Assembly: GCF_014490485.1 (NCBI RefSeq)
Contig: NZ_JACTVA010000014.1
Coordinates: 1 to 64,000 of the forward strand
DNA: 64,000 nt
Reading direction: 5' to 3'
From: Teichococcus aerophilus
Lineage (GTDB): Bacteria; Pseudomonadota; Alphaproteobacteria; Acetobacterales; Acetobacteraceae
The position numbers were made by a program, and so were the translations under genes. Below the pieces are notes generated by a model. That model made no database searches. It was given only the letters and a program-made list of their open reading frames with translations, and was not told the origin of the DNA. Below, piece by piece: positions 42,642 to 51,583 of the stretch (position 1 is its first letter; the number at the start of each line of letters is the position of its first letter).

Positions 42642-44024
42642 ATGACTTCCCCGATCCCGGTCCAGGCCCAACTGCCCCCAGCCCGCAGTTGGGGCGGTGA
42701 GCTGCGCGCCATGCTGCTGCTGGCCTGGCCCCTGGCGCTGACCAATCTCTCGCAGGTCGCGCTGCTGGTGACGGACACCATCTTCCTCGGCCATCTGGGT
42801 GAGATCCCGCTGGCGGCGGCGACGCTGGGCGGCAACCTGCACTTCATCGCCATGGCGCTGCCCTTCGGCCTGGCCTTCGCCGCCACCGCCATGATGGCGC
42901 AGGAGAAAGGGCGCGTCCGCGGCCACATGCGCGAAATGCGCCGCACCTTCCGCCAGGCCTGCTGGCTCGGGGTGCTGGTGTATATTCCGATCGCCGTCAC
43001 GCTGTGGAACAGCGGCCCCATCCTGCGTGCCACCGGCCAGGACCCGTCGCTGGCGGACGCGGCACAGACCTTCACCCGCGCCATGATGTGGGGCCTGCTG
43101 CCCTTCTATGGCTTCATGCTGCTGCGCGGCTTCCTCTCGGCGCTGGAGCGGCCACGCGCCGCGCTCTGGGTCTCGCTGGCGGCGGTGGGGCTGAATGCCG
43201 TGCTCAGCTACGCGCTGGTGCTGGGCGGCTTCGGCGCGCCCTCGCTCGGCGTGCTGGGTGCGGGCATTGCCAGCGCCACCTCCAACGCCTTCATGTTCGT
43301 CGGCCTCGCCATCCTGGTATCGCTGGACCGGCGCTTCGCCCGTTTCCGCCTCGCCGGCCGCTTCTGGCGGGCGGACTGGCGGCGCATGGCGGAGCTCACC
43401 CGCATCGGCCTGCCCATCGCCGGCACCATGCTGTTGGAAATCGGCATCTTCAGCGGTACGGCGCTGGTGATGGGTTGGTTCGGCCCGGCGGCGGTGGCGG
43501 CGCATGCCGTGGCGCTGCAGGTAGCCAGCGCCGCCTTCATGATCCCGATGGGCATCAGCCAGGCCGCCACCGCCCGCGTCGGCCTGGCCGCCGGCGCCAC
43601 CGATCCGCTGGGCGTCCGCCGCGCTGGCTGGACCGCCATCGGGCTCGCCGCCGGCTTCATGGCCCTGACCGCCACGCTGCTGTTCCTGCTGCCGGACCGC
43701 CTGGCCAGCCTGTTCCTCAGCGAGGAATTCGCCGACACGCGCCGCCTGGCCGCGACACTGCTGATGGTGGCCGGGCTGTTCCAGCTGGCTGACGGTGTCC
43801 AGGTCGCGGCGGCCGGCGCCCTGCGTGGCCTGAAGGATACCAGGCTGCCGCTGCTGTTCGCCGCGCTTGGCTACTGGGGCCTCGGCCTTCCCATCGGCCT
43901 GCTGTTGGGCTTCCCGCTGGGCATGGGTCCCCTTGGCATCTGGTTCGGCCTTGCCGCCGGCTTGGCTGTGGTGGCGGTCCTGATGACGCTGCGCTGGCGG
44001 AAGCTGGCGTTCCTGCGGGCCTGA
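42642..44024 (+). CDS. MATE-family multidrug/metabolite exporter
   Basis: A 460-residue inner-membrane protein with twelve hydrophobic helices in two homologous halves. Family signatures: LAWPLALTNLSQVALLVTDTIFLGHLGE at helix 1 (residues 23-50), LARGFLSAL-like LRGFLSALERPR in the middle, and the second-half repeat GLPIAGTMLLEIGIFSGTALVMGWFG. It closely resembles NorM-type exporters, which use sodium or protons. GGAG lies 8-9 bases before the ATG. The substrate cannot be predicted; the gene is not clearly cotranscribed with either neighbour. Confidence 0.94.
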   Translation: MTSPIPVQAQLPPARSWGGELRAMLLLAWPLALTNLSQVALLVTDTIFLGHLGEIPLAAATLGGNLHFIAMALPFGLAFAATAMMAQEKGRVRGHMREMRRTFRQACWLGVLVYIPIAVTLWNSGPILRATGQDPSLADAAQTFTRAMMWGLLPFYGFMLLRGFLSALERPRAALWVSLAAVGLNAVLSYALVLGGFGAPSLGVLGAGIASATSNAFMFVGLAILVSLDRRFARFRLAGRFWRADWRRMAELTRIGLPIAGTMLLEIGIFSGTALVMGWFGPAAVAAHAVALQVASAAFMIPMGISQAATARVGLAAGATDPLGVRRAGWTAIGLAAGFMALTATLLFLLPDRLASLFLSEEFADTRRLAATLLMVAGLFQLADGVQVAAAGALRGLKDTRLPLLFAALGYWGLGLPIGLLLGFPLGMGPLGIWFGLAAGLAVVAVLMTLRWRKLAFLRA

Positions 44025-44042
44025 GCGCTGCCATCAGGGGGT

Positions 44043-44240
44043 TGAAGAAAGCCGGGGAAGGAATTTCCCGGGCCTAGGAAGGCGCTTCAAGTTCAGGCGC
44101 CGCCGCACAATGATCTTCGGCCCTCGCACCTTCAGCACCCGATATTCCAGTATTCAGCTGCGCACGGCCCCTAAGCCCCCGCCAAACTCGCAGAATGAAG
44201 AAGGGGCATGGGGAATTTCTCCCCCAGCCTTCCTTTCTTC
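44043..44240. repeat. Paired-hairpin intergenic repeat, copy D
   Basis: The element lies between the MATE stop (44024) and the protease stop (44246), which converge. The left hairpin is CCGGGGAAGGAATTTCCCGG. The right arm is CCGCCAAACTCGCAGAATG, AAGAAGGGG and a mismatched GGGGAATTTCTCCCCC hairpin next to the protease stop. The left T-tract is degenerate (GCCTAGGAAGGCGCTTCAAG). Confidence 0.7.
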
Positions 44241-44245
44241 CCCGC

Positions 44246-45337
44246 TCAGCGCTCGCAGCGAATGAACACCGTGCTGCGGTTGGCGATCTCGCCCACATCC
44301 GCCGCGCTGCGTTCCGTGCCGCCGCTGTCGGCGGTGGCGGGCGTCAGGCCGGCGCGGCGCAGGAACTCCACGGCCGCCGTGCCTTTCACGGCGAAGTTGA
44401 TGTTCTGGGCAATATCCCCGGTGCGCTGGGAGACCGCGCTGGCGTTCAGCTTGCTGACCACGACGCCGACGATGTTGCCGTGCAGGTCCAGCAACGGCCC
44501 GCCGGAATTGCCCGGCTGTACCGGCGCGCTGATCTGGTACTGGCCGGGATTGTTCCCCAGCCCATTCAGCCCGTTCACCTCGCCCCGCGTCAGCTTGGGG
44601 TCGGAGGAAAGCAGGCCCGGCAGCGGGAAACCGTAGGCGATGACGCCTTCGCCGCGCCGCACCTCCGGCTGCGCCCGGAAGGGCAGGGCCGGGCCAGGAT
44701 TACCCGGCACGACCAGCAGCGACAGGTCCAGATTGGCATCCACCCGTGCCGGCGGCACGGCCGGCAACATCCGCCCATCGGCGGTGCGGACGAAGATCTT
44801 GTCGCAGCCATTCACCACGTGCTGGTTGGTCAGCACCCGGTCCGTCGCCACCACGAAGCCGCTGCCGCTGGAGACGGCCCTGGCGCGCGGGTTCGGCGCG
44901 CCCGGCGCCGGCTGGGTCGGCGCGGTGGCGGTTGCCGCACGTACCGCGCCTGGTTCCAGCACTGCGCGGGGCGTGGCGCAGATATCCTGGTTCCGCAGCA
45001 CCGCTTCCCGCCCGTCGGCCAGCACCAGGCGGATGTCGAAGCGGCAGCCGGCCTCGGCATCCGGGCGCAGGGTCAGCGCCTTTTCGGTCGGCATCGGGCC
45101 CGGGGCCAGGTTGTTGCCCCAGTCCGGCCGGCCACTGCGCACGGCATACACCGCGCTGGCATCCTGCCCGGTGCGGTTGACGATCTGGAAGCGGTTCTGC
45201 GCCTGCTGGGCCAGCGCGCCACCGGCCTGCAAGGCCAGGGTCATGGCCAGGGCGGCTGCGAGCGGTGCCGCGGTGAGGCGGAACCGGCGCGGGGCTGGGG
45301 CAGGGGGGATGGCGAGGCGGATCGGGGAGGGGTCCAT
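44246..45337 (-). CDS. Exported trypsin-like (S1C) serine protease
   Basis: A 363-residue protein. The start at 45337 (MDPSPIRLAIPP) is likely; an earlier ATG at 45373 is possible but would run into the copper promoter region. A basic N-region is followed by a hydrophobic core and cleavage near GALAQQ. The catalytic triad is visible: His in VLTNQHVVNGC, Asp in ANLDLSLLVV, Ser in VQPGNSGGPLLDL. It lacks PDZ domains, unlike DegP. The pre-protease region (about 35-130) is a beta-rich segment with two cysteines. It would act in the periplasm or outside the cell. Confidence 0.9.
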   Translation of the reverse strand: MDPSPIRLAIPPAPAPRRFRLTAAPLAAALAMTLALQAGGALAQQAQNRFQIVNRTGQDASAVYAVRSGRPDWGNNLAPGPMPTEKALTLRPDAEAGCRFDIRLVLADGREAVLRNQDICATPRAVLEPGAVRAATATAPTQPAPGAPNPRARAVSSGSGFVVATDRVLTNQHVVNGCDKIFVRTADGRMLPAVPPARVDANLDLSLLVVPGNPGPALPFRAQPEVRRGEGVIAYGFPLPGLLSSDPKLTRGEVNGLNGLGNNPGQYQISAPVQPGNSGGPLLDLHGNIVGVVVSKLNASAVSQRTGDIAQNINFAVKGTAAVEFLRRAGLTPATADSGGTERSAADVGEIANRSTVFIRCER

Positions 45338-45388
45338 GCGCGCGGATGTTCCCTGCCCCGCGTCCGGCGTCAATCGGCGTTACGTGCC

Positions 45389-45419
45389 TTGACCTTCCCA
45401 TAGTGGGAATCCCTACATG
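45389..45419 (+). promoter_or_regulatory. CueR-type copper promoter of copA
   Basis: A -35 TTGACC (45389-45394) and a -10 TACATG (45414-45419) are separated by 19 bases. The spacer holds the dyad CTTCCCATAGTGGGAATC, the shape expected for CueR (CCTTCC-N6-GGAAGG). A 19-bp spacer is the hallmark of MerR-family activated promoters. The -10 ends only 7 bases before the copA ATG, so the transcript may be leaderless. Confidence 0.8.
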
Positions 45420-45426
45420 GCCCGGT

Positions 45427-47793
45427 ATGCCCGATACAGCCACTCTCGCCCCCAGCCTGTCCCTGCCCATCTCCGGCATGACCTGCGCCAGCTGTGCCGG
45501 CCGGGTCGAGCGGGCCCTGCGAAAGGTGCCGGGTGTCGAGGACGTCTCGGTCAATCTGGCCGCCGAGCAGGCGCAACTGCGCGGCACCGCGCCCCTCGCA
45601 GCATTGTCCGCCGCCATCGAGGGCGCCGGCTACTCGGTGGAGGAGACCACGCGGGACATCGGCGTCACCGGCATGACCTGCGCCAGCTGCTCTGCCCGGG
45701 TGCAGCGGGCGCTGGAGCGGGTGCCGGGCGTGATCTCCGCCAGCGTCAATCTGGCCAATGAACAGGCGCATCTCCGCCTGTTGCCGACGGTCGAGACCTC
45801 CGCGCTGGCAGCAGCCCTGGAGAAGGCGGGCTATGCCCTGGCCGCCGTCACCGAGGACGCCGCGCCTGACGCGGCGCCGGGCCATCGGGCCGAGGTCGAG
45901 CTCGGCATCGCTTTCCTGCTGGCCGCGCCGTTCCTGATAGGCATGCTGGGCATGGCTTTCGGGCAGGACTGGATGCCGCCGGGCTGGGCGCAGCTGCTGC
46001 TGGCGGCCCCGCTGCAATTCTGGCTGGGCGCCCGGTTCTACCGCGCTGGCTGGCGTGCCTTGCGCGCCGGCGTCGGCAATATGGATTTGCTGGTTGCGCT
46101 GGGCACCAGCGCCGCCTTCGGCCTTTCGGTCGTCCTGCTGTGGCAGGGCGTGCATCACCTGTATTTCGAGGCCGCCGCGGTCGTCATCGCCTTCGTCCTG
46201 CTCGGCCGATATTTCGAGGCACGGGCGAAGCGTGCCACCGGGGCCGCCATTGCTGCCTTGCTGGCCCTGCGGCCGCGCACCGCCCGCCGCCTGGATGCGG
46301 CGGGGCAAGAGCAGGAGGTCGCCCTGGCCTTGCTGCGCGTCGGGGACCGCGTTGTCATCCGCCCCGGCGAGCGTGTGCCCGCTGATGGTACCATCGAAGC
46401 CGGCGAGGCTGGCCTGGATGAAAGCGCGCTGACCGGCGAAAGCCGCCCGGTGGAGAAGGGGGTCGGCGACGCCGTTGCCACCGGCACCGTCTCGCTCGAT
46501 GGCCGGCTGGTGGTGCAGGTCACCGCCGTCGGCGGCGATACCCGCCTGGCGCAGGTGGCAGCGCTGGTGCAGGCCGCCCAGGCCAGCCGCGCACCGGTGC
46601 AGAAGCTGGTGGACCGCGTCAGCGCCGTGTTCGTCCCAGCGGTGGTCGGCATCGCCGTGCTGACCTTCCTGGGTTGGCTGCTGGCCGGCGCCGGGCCGGC
46701 GGTGGCGCTGCTGCACGCAGTCGCCGTGCTGGTCATCGCCTGCCCCTGCGCCCTGGGCCTTGCCACGCCCGCCGCCATCATGGCCGGTACCGGCGCCGCG
46801 GCCCGCGCCGGCATCCTGATCCGCGATGCCGTGGCGCTGGAGCAGGCGGGGCATATCAGCCTCGTCGCCTTCGACAAGACCGGGACGCTGACGGAGGGCC
46901 GACCTAGCCTCGCCGCGCTGCACCCCGCCGCGGGCATCGCCGGCGAGGCCGCCCTGGCGCTGGCCGCCAGCCTGCAGGCCGGCAGCGAGCACCCGCTGGC
47001 CCGCGCCGTGTTGCAGGCGGCCGGTGGCCAGCCGGCGGCGGCGGAAGCCTTCCGAGCCCTGCCGGGTCGGGGCGTCGAGGGCGTGGTGGATGGCCGCCGC
47101 TTGGTCCTCGGCAGTACCCGCGTGCTGGAGGAAAACGGCCTGCAACCCGGCCCGCTGGACACACTGGCCCGGGCCGAGGCCGCGCAGGGCCACACACTCT
47201 CCTGGCTGATCGAAGCCGGTAGCACCCCGCGCCTGTTGGCGCTGCTGGCCTTCGCCGATGCGCCGCGCGCCAGTGCTGCCGATGCCGTCAACGCCTTGAA
47301 AGCCCAGGGCGTCGCCGTCGCCATGCTGACCGGCGATGGGCCGGACGCCGCCGCCAGCGTCGCCGGGGCGCTGGGCATCGGCCAGGTGGCGGCCGGTATC
47401 CTGCCGGATGGCAAGGCGGCCCAGGTGACGGCCTGGCAGCGGGAAGGCCATCGCGTCGCCATGGTCGGGGATGGCGTGAACGATGCCGCCGCCCTGGCCA
47501 GCGCCGATCTCGGCATCGCCATGGGCAGCGGCACGGATGCCGCGATCGCCGCCGCGCATGTCACGCTGCTGCGGCCGGACCCGGCGCTGGTGCCTGCCAC
47601 CTTGGCCATCACTCGCCGCACTTTGGCGAAGATCCGCCAGAACCTCGTCTGGGCCTTCGGCTTCAACGCGCTGGGCATCCCGCTGGCGGCGTTCGGCGGC
47701 CTTTCTCCGGCGCTGGCGGGGGCGGCAATGGCGTTCTCTTCGGTGGCGGTCCTGTCCAACGCCTTGCTGCTGGCTCGCTGGAGGGCTGCATGA
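45427..47793 (+). CDS. copA: Copper-exporting P-type ATPase CopA
   Basis: A 788-residue P1B-1 ATPase exporting Cu(I) to the periplasm. Two N-terminal metal-binding domains carry GMTCASC (Cys20/Cys23 and Cys85/Cys88). Eight membrane helices follow; the sixth has the transport motif VIACPCALGLATPAA. The phosphorylation site is FDKTGTLTEG (Asp about 483), the nucleotide domain has GSEHPLARA, and the hinge is GDGVNDAAALASADLG. The start ATG at 45427 has no Shine-Dalgarno and lies 7 bases after the -10, pointing to leaderless translation. Its last codons overlap cueR by 4 bases. Confidence 0.96.
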   Translation: MPDTATLAPSLSLPISGMTCASCAGRVERALRKVPGVEDVSVNLAAEQAQLRGTAPLAALSAAIEGAGYSVEETTRDIGVTGMTCASCSARVQRALERVPGVISASVNLANEQAHLRLLPTVETSALAAALEKAGYALAAVTEDAAPDAAPGHRAEVELGIAFLLAAPFLIGMLGMAFGQDWMPPGWAQLLLAAPLQFWLGARFYRAGWRALRAGVGNMDLLVALGTSAAFGLSVVLLWQGVHHLYFEAAAVVIAFVLLGRYFEARAKRATGAAIAALLALRPRTARRLDAAGQEQEVALALLRVGDRVVIRPGERVPADGTIEAGEAGLDESALTGESRPVEKGVGDAVATGTVSLDGRLVVQVTAVGGDTRLAQVAALVQAAQASRAPVQKLVDRVSAVFVPAVVGIAVLTFLGWLLAGAGPAVALLHAVAVLVIACPCALGLATPAAIMAGTGAAARAGILIRDAVALEQAGHISLVAFDKTGTLTEGRPSLAALHPAAGIAGEAALALAASLQAGSEHPLARAVLQAAGGQPAAAEAFRALPGRGVEGVVDGRRLVLGSTRVLEENGLQPGPLDTLARAEAAQGHTLSWLIEAGSTPRLLALLAFADAPRASAADAVNALKAQGVAVAMLTGDGPDAAASVAGALGIGQVAAGILPDGKAAQVTAWQREGHRVAMVGDGVNDAAALASADLGIAMGSGTDAAIAAAHVTLLRPDPALVPATLAITRRTLAKIRQNLVWAFGFNALGIPLAAFGGLSPALAGAAMAFSSVAVLSNALLLARWRAA

Positions 47794-48179
47794 ATATCGG
47801 CAACGCCGCCAAGCTCTCGGGCGTCACCACCAAGATGATTCGTCATTATGAGTCGCTGGAGCTGATCCGCTCCCGCCGCCTCTCCAACGGCTATCGGGAC
47901 TATGAGGCGTCCGATGTCGCGCGGCTGCGCTTCATCCGCCACGCCCGGTCCCTGGCCTTCCCGCTGGAGGATGTGCGGAAGCTGCTGGCGCTCTGGGCCG
48001 ACCATAACCGTGCCAGCGCCGATGTGCGCGGCATCGCCCTGGCGCATGTGGAAGCGCTGGAAGCCAAGGCGCAGGCCATGCAGGCGATGGCCCGCAGCCT
48101 GCGTCACCTGGCCGCGCATTGCTGCGGCGATTCGCGGCCTGACTGCCCCATCCTGGATGAACTGGAAAAGACACTATGA
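47790..48179 (+). CDS. cueR: Copper-responsive MerR-family regulator CueR
   Basis: A 129-residue regulator. The winged helix starts MNIGNAAKLSGVTTKMIRHYESLEL, as in MerR proteins. The C-terminal metal loop HCCGDSRPDCPIL has the two cysteines spaced as in CueR, plus a Cys-Cys pair, and marks Cu(I)/Ag(I) sensing. It is embedded between copA and copZ with 4-base overlaps on both sides, so it autoregulates its operon from the promoter at 45389. It would activate by untwisting the 19-bp spacer. Confidence 0.95.
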   Translation: MNIGNAAKLSGVTTKMIRHYESLELIRSRRLSNGYRDYEASDVARLRFIRHARSLAFPLEDVRKLLALWADHNRASADVRGIALAHVEALEAKAQAMQAMARSLRHLAAHCCGDSRPDCPILDELEKTL

Positions 48180-48379
48180 GTGAGACGATCGAACTGACGG
48201 TGCGCGGCATGGATTGCGCCCATTGCGTGCGTGCGGTGACCCAGGCCATCCAGGCCGGGGACCCGGCCGCGCAGGTGGCGGTGGACCTGGCAAGCGGCAA
48301 GGTCCGCGCCACCACCAGCCTGCCGCGCGATCGGGTGGAAACGGCGATCCGCGAGGAAGGCTACGACGTCGCTGCCTAG
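48176..48379 (+). CDS. copZ: Copper chaperone CopZ (HMA domain)
   Basis: A 67-residue ferredoxin-like HMA protein with the metal site GMDCAHC (CxxC at about 13-16) and a typical end TAIREEGYDVAA. It would carry Cu(I) to CopA. It is the third gene of the copA-cueR-copZ operon (4-base overlap with cueR). The collapsed hairpin repeat after it (48406-48450) probably ends the transcript. Confidence 0.94.
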   Translation: MSETIELTVRGMDCAHCVRAVTQAIQAGDPAAQVAVDLASGKVRATTSLPRDRVETAIREEGYDVAA

Positions 48380-48405
48380 GCCTGCGGGCTGGGCGATGGA
48401 CGGTT

Positions 48406-48450
48406 GGAGAAGGAATTCCCCAGAGAAGGTGCCCGGAGAATTCCTTCTCC
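48406..48450. terminator. Collapsed paired-hairpin repeat after copZ
   Basis: GGAGAAGGAATTC (48406-48418) and GAATTCCTTCTCC (48438-48450) form a perfect 13-bp inverted repeat around 19 bases. The two arms look like the hairpin halves of the other intergenic repeats with the middle lost. It lies 27 bases after the copZ stop. Confidence 0.65.
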
Positions 48451-48562
48451 GGCCTTTCGCCGCTTCAGCGGACGATTCGCGTTGCACGGTTTGTTCATGC
48501 TGCCCGTGGCAGAAAGAGGCGATGCAGGCTGGCGCCTTCCGCCGGCGCAAGGGCACACCGCG

Positions 48563-49126
48563 ATGACGAACGACCGCACCCCCGGCCCCGATGAAACTGG
48601 CTCCAGGGAGCCGGGCGCCGAATCTCCGCCCCCCGGCTACACTAACCGGCGTTTCACCGGCTACGGCGGCAGTGACGAGGCGACGCGGCAGCAGATGCTC
48701 CTGGAAGCGCAGGCTGCCCAGGTCAAGCAGGCGCTGACCTCCCCGGCACTGAACCCGGTCATCTCCCGCCTGCGGGAGGATCTGGACCGATTGCTGGACG
48801 CGTTGCCGGAGGACCCGGCCCCGCCACCGCCGTCCGGCGCCGAGACCAGCATGGCCCATAGCCTCGACCACTGGTCGCTGGCCTGGCGCCAACGCGCCCT
48901 AGCGGACCTCGATGAACGCGTGGCGGAGATGAAGCAGGTCTATGTCATCCACCGGGGGGACAGCCACCGCCACCTGCTGTTCGTGGACCGCCAGGGCCGC
49001 CACATGCTGGCGGTGCAGCCGCAGGAGCCCGCCTCCGCCCTGCGCTACAACAAGCTGGCGCAGGGCACCGAACTGAACGACCTGTACGGGCCCTTCGCCC
49101 GGCTCTCCGACACGCCCAGGGGTTAG
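48563..49126 (+). CDS. Protein of unknown function
   Basis: A 187-residue soluble protein. The start at 48563 (MTNDRTPGPDETGSREPGAE) avoids the upstream hairpin. The first 35 residues are disordered and Pro/Gly-rich; residues 35-65 are helical (SDEATRQQMLLEAQAAQVKQALT). A central PEDPAPPPPSG linker precedes a compact C-terminal domain beginning with LADLDERVAEMKQVYVIHRG and ending DLYGPFARLSDTP. No membrane segment or signal peptide is present. I do not recognise a family. It is 97 bases from the CoA-transferase gene. Confidence 0.7.
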   Translation: MTNDRTPGPDETGSREPGAESPPPGYTNRRFTGYGGSDEATRQQMLLEAQAAQVKQALTSPALNPVISRLREDLDRLLDALPEDPAPPPPSGAETSMAHSLDHWSLAWRQRALADLDERVAEMKQVYVIHRGDSHRHLLFVDRQGRHMLAVQPQEPASALRYNKLAQGTELNDLYGPFARLSDTPRG

Positions 49127-49222
49127 CGGCGGGGTAAAACGGCCTCGCCGGTCCGTCAGAGGGTTTCCACCGGGCCGGAGCGCGCTACTCTGCTCCGCGC
49201 CAGTCGGAGGAAATACAACGCC

Positions 49223-50395
49223 ATGCTGCCGCTCTCCCGCTTCACCGTGCTTGATCTCACACGCGTCCGCTCTGGCCCCACGGCCGTCCGGCAACTCGCG
49301 GACTGGGGCGCCAACGTCATCAAGATCGAGGCGCCGGAAGAAGTGGATACCGGCAAGGGCCTGGGTGGCGACGCGCTGGGGCCGGATTACCAGAATGTCC
49401 ACCGCAACAAGCGCGCCATCACCCTGAACCTGAAGAAGCCGGAGGGCATTGCCGCCTTCCGCCGCCTGGTGGCGCAGGCGGATGTGGTGGTGGAGAACTA
49501 CCGCCCCGACGTGAAGGCCCGGCTGGGCATCGACTACGATGCGCTGGCCGCGATCAATCCGCGCATCGTGCTGGGCAGCATCTCCGGTTTCGGCCAGGAC
49601 GGCCCCTACGCCAAGCGGCCGGGCTTCGACCAGATCGCCCAGGGCATGGGCGGGCTGATGAGCGTGACCGGCCTGCCGGGCCAGGGCCCGGTGCGGGCCG
49701 GCATTCCCGTGGCGGACCTGACCGCCGGCCTGTACTGCGCCATCGGCATCATGGTGGCGTTGCTGGAGCGGGAGCAGACCGGCAAGGGCCGCTGGGTCCA
49801 TACCAGCCTGCTGGAAGCCATGGTGGCGATGATGGACTTCCAGGCCACCCGCTGGACCATGAAGCAGGACGTGCCGCAGCAGGCTGGCAACGACCACCCG
49901 ACCACCATTCCCACCGGCCTGTTCCGCACCAGCGACGGCGTCATCAACATCGCCGGCGGCGGTGGCGAGATGTGGCGCCGGATCGTCGAGGTGCTGGGCA
50001 TCGAGGAAGAGGCGAAGGACCCCGATCTCGCCACCGACAAGCTGCGTGCCCAGAACCGGCAGAAGACCAACGCGGTGCTGCAGGCGCGGCTGGAGAGCGA
50101 CACCTCCGCCAACTGGGTCAGCCGGTTCAACGCCGCCGGCGTGCCCTGCGGCCCGATCTATTCGATGGACCAGGTCTTCGCCGATGAGCAGGTGAAGCAT
50201 CTCGGCCTCGCTTGGCCGGTGCAACACCCGAAGCTCGGTGAGATCGAGCTGGTGCGGCCACCGATGCAGATCGCGGGGGTCGAGCCGCCGCGGGTGCCGA
50301 CGCCGGAGCGCGGGCAGCACACTAGTTCCGTGCTGCGCGAATTCGGCTTCGCTTCGGAAGAGATCGACAGCCTGCGCGCGATGAAGGTGATCTGA
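49223..50395 (+). CDS. CaiB/BaiF-family CoA-transferase
   Basis: A 390-residue type III CoA-transferase that moves CoA between a carboxylic acid and an acyl-CoA. Family blocks are LPLSRFTVLDLTRVRSGPTA at the start, DVVVENYRPDVKARLGIDYDALAAINPRIVLGSISGFGQDGPYAKRPGFD in pieces about 90-140, the catalytic-aspartate region PVADLTAGLYCAIGIMVALL (about 169), and the C-terminal CGPIYSMDQVFADEQVKHLG. It is 3 bases upstream of the D-tartrate dehydratase gene, so the pair is an operon and may serve one dicarboxylate substrate. The GGAGG before the ATG supports the start. Confidence 0.95.
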   Translation: MLPLSRFTVLDLTRVRSGPTAVRQLADWGANVIKIEAPEEVDTGKGLGGDALGPDYQNVHRNKRAITLNLKKPEGIAAFRRLVAQADVVVENYRPDVKARLGIDYDALAAINPRIVLGSISGFGQDGPYAKRPGFDQIAQGMGGLMSVTGLPGQGPVRAGIPVADLTAGLYCAIGIMVALLEREQTGKGRWVHTSLLEAMVAMMDFQATRWTMKQDVPQQAGNDHPTTIPTGLFRTSDGVINIAGGGGEMWRRIVEVLGIEEEAKDPDLATDKLRAQNRQKTNAVLQARLESDTSANWVSRFNAAGVPCGPIYSMDQVFADEQVKHLGLAWPVQHPKLGEIELVRPPMQIAGVEPPRVPTPERGQHTSSVLREFGFASEEIDSLRAMKVI

Positions 50396-50398
50396 CCG

Positions 50399-51583
50399 AT
50401 GCGGATTGTCTCCGTCCGCGATGGCGTCGCGCCGATCGCCAGTGACATCGCCAATGCCTATATCGATTTCTCGAAGATGACGGCCAGCATCGTGGCCGTC
50501 ACGGTCGAGGATGGCAGCGGCAAGCGCGCCACCGGCTTCGGTTTCAATTCCAATGGCCGCTACGCCCAGCCAGGGCTGCTGAAGGAACGCTTCATCAACC
50601 GCCTGCTGGAGACGCCGGAGGTGGCGCTCTCCACGCCGGAAGGGACGCTCGACCCCGCCGGTGCCTGGGCGGCGATGATGAAGAACGAGAAGCCCGGCGG
50701 CCATGGCGAGCGCAGCGTCGCCGTCGGCGTGCTGGACATGGCTTTGTGGGATGCCGCGGCCAAGCTGGAGGGCGTGCCGCTCTGGAAGCTGCTGGCCGAG
50801 CGCTATCGCCAGGGCCAGGCGGATGACAGCGCCTGGATCTACGCCGCCGGCGGCTACTACTACCCCGGCAAGGGCGTGGAAGCGCTGGTCGAGGAAATGC
50901 GGCGCTACCTCGGCATGGGCTATTCGGTCGTCAAGATGAAGATCGGCGGTGCCCCCGGCACGCCGTTGCGGGACGCGCTGAAGGAAGACGTCGCGCGCAT
51001 CGAGGCCGTGTTGAAGCTGCTGGGCGGCGATGGTTCACGCCTGTGCGTGGATGTGAATGGCCGCTTCGGCCTGCATGCGGCGCTGAGCTACGGCGCCGCG
51101 CTCGCCCCCTATAAGCTGCGCTGGTACGAGGAACCACTGGACCCGCTGGACTACAGCACCCACGCCGCGCTGGCCGAGCACTATGTGGGCCCCATCGCCA
51201 CCGGCGAGAACCTGTTCAGCATGGTCGATGCGCGCAACCTGATCCGCCACGGTGGCCTGCGCGCCGACCGCGATATCCTGCAATTCGACCCGGCGCTGTC
51301 CTACGGCCTGGTCGAGTATCTGCGGACGCTGGACATGCTGGTCAGCCATGGCTGGAGTCCGCGCCGCTGCGTGCCGCATGGTGGCCATCAGTTCGCGCTG
51401 AACATCGCCGTCGGGCTGGGGCTGGGCGGCAACGAAAGCTATCCGGAAGTCTTCGCACCTTTCGGCGGCTTCGCCGACGATACGCCGGTGGAAGACAGCC
51501 GTATCAAGCTGCCGGACAGCCCGGGTATCGGCTTCGAGCGGAAATCCGCGCTTTACGCCGTACTGAAGCAACTGGCCGATTAA
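50399..51583 (+). CDS. tarD: D(-)-tartrate dehydratase (enolase superfamily)
   Basis: A 394-residue enolase-superfamily enzyme. Its blocks closely match the Bradyrhizobium D-tartrate dehydratase: AYIDFSKMTASIVAVTV, SNGRYAQPGLLKERF, KPGGHGERSVAVGVLDMALWD, YAAGGYYYPGKG and YSVVKMKIGGAPG (catalytic Lys-x-Lys about 180). Metal ligands lie in CVDVNGRFG, WYEEPLDPLDY and ATGENLF, and the acid/base histidine is in CVPHGGHQFALNIAVG. It converts D-tartrate to oxaloacetate. The preceding CoA-transferase and later transporters hint at hydroxy-dicarboxylate use, but no tartrate permease is adjacent. Confidence 0.9.
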   Translation: MRIVSVRDGVAPIASDIANAYIDFSKMTASIVAVTVEDGSGKRATGFGFNSNGRYAQPGLLKERFINRLLETPEVALSTPEGTLDPAGAWAAMMKNEKPGGHGERSVAVGVLDMALWDAAAKLEGVPLWKLLAERYRQGQADDSAWIYAAGGYYYPGKGVEALVEEMRRYLGMGYSVVKMKIGGAPGTPLRDALKEDVARIEAVLKLLGGDGSRLCVDVNGRFGLHAALSYGAALAPYKLRWYEEPLDPLDYSTHAALAEHYVGPIATGENLFSMVDARNLIRHGGLRADRDILQFDPALSYGLVEYLRTLDMLVSHGWSPRRCVPHGGHQFALNIAVGLGLGGNESYPEVFAPFGGFADDTPVEDSRIKLPDSPGIGFERKSALYAVLKQLAD

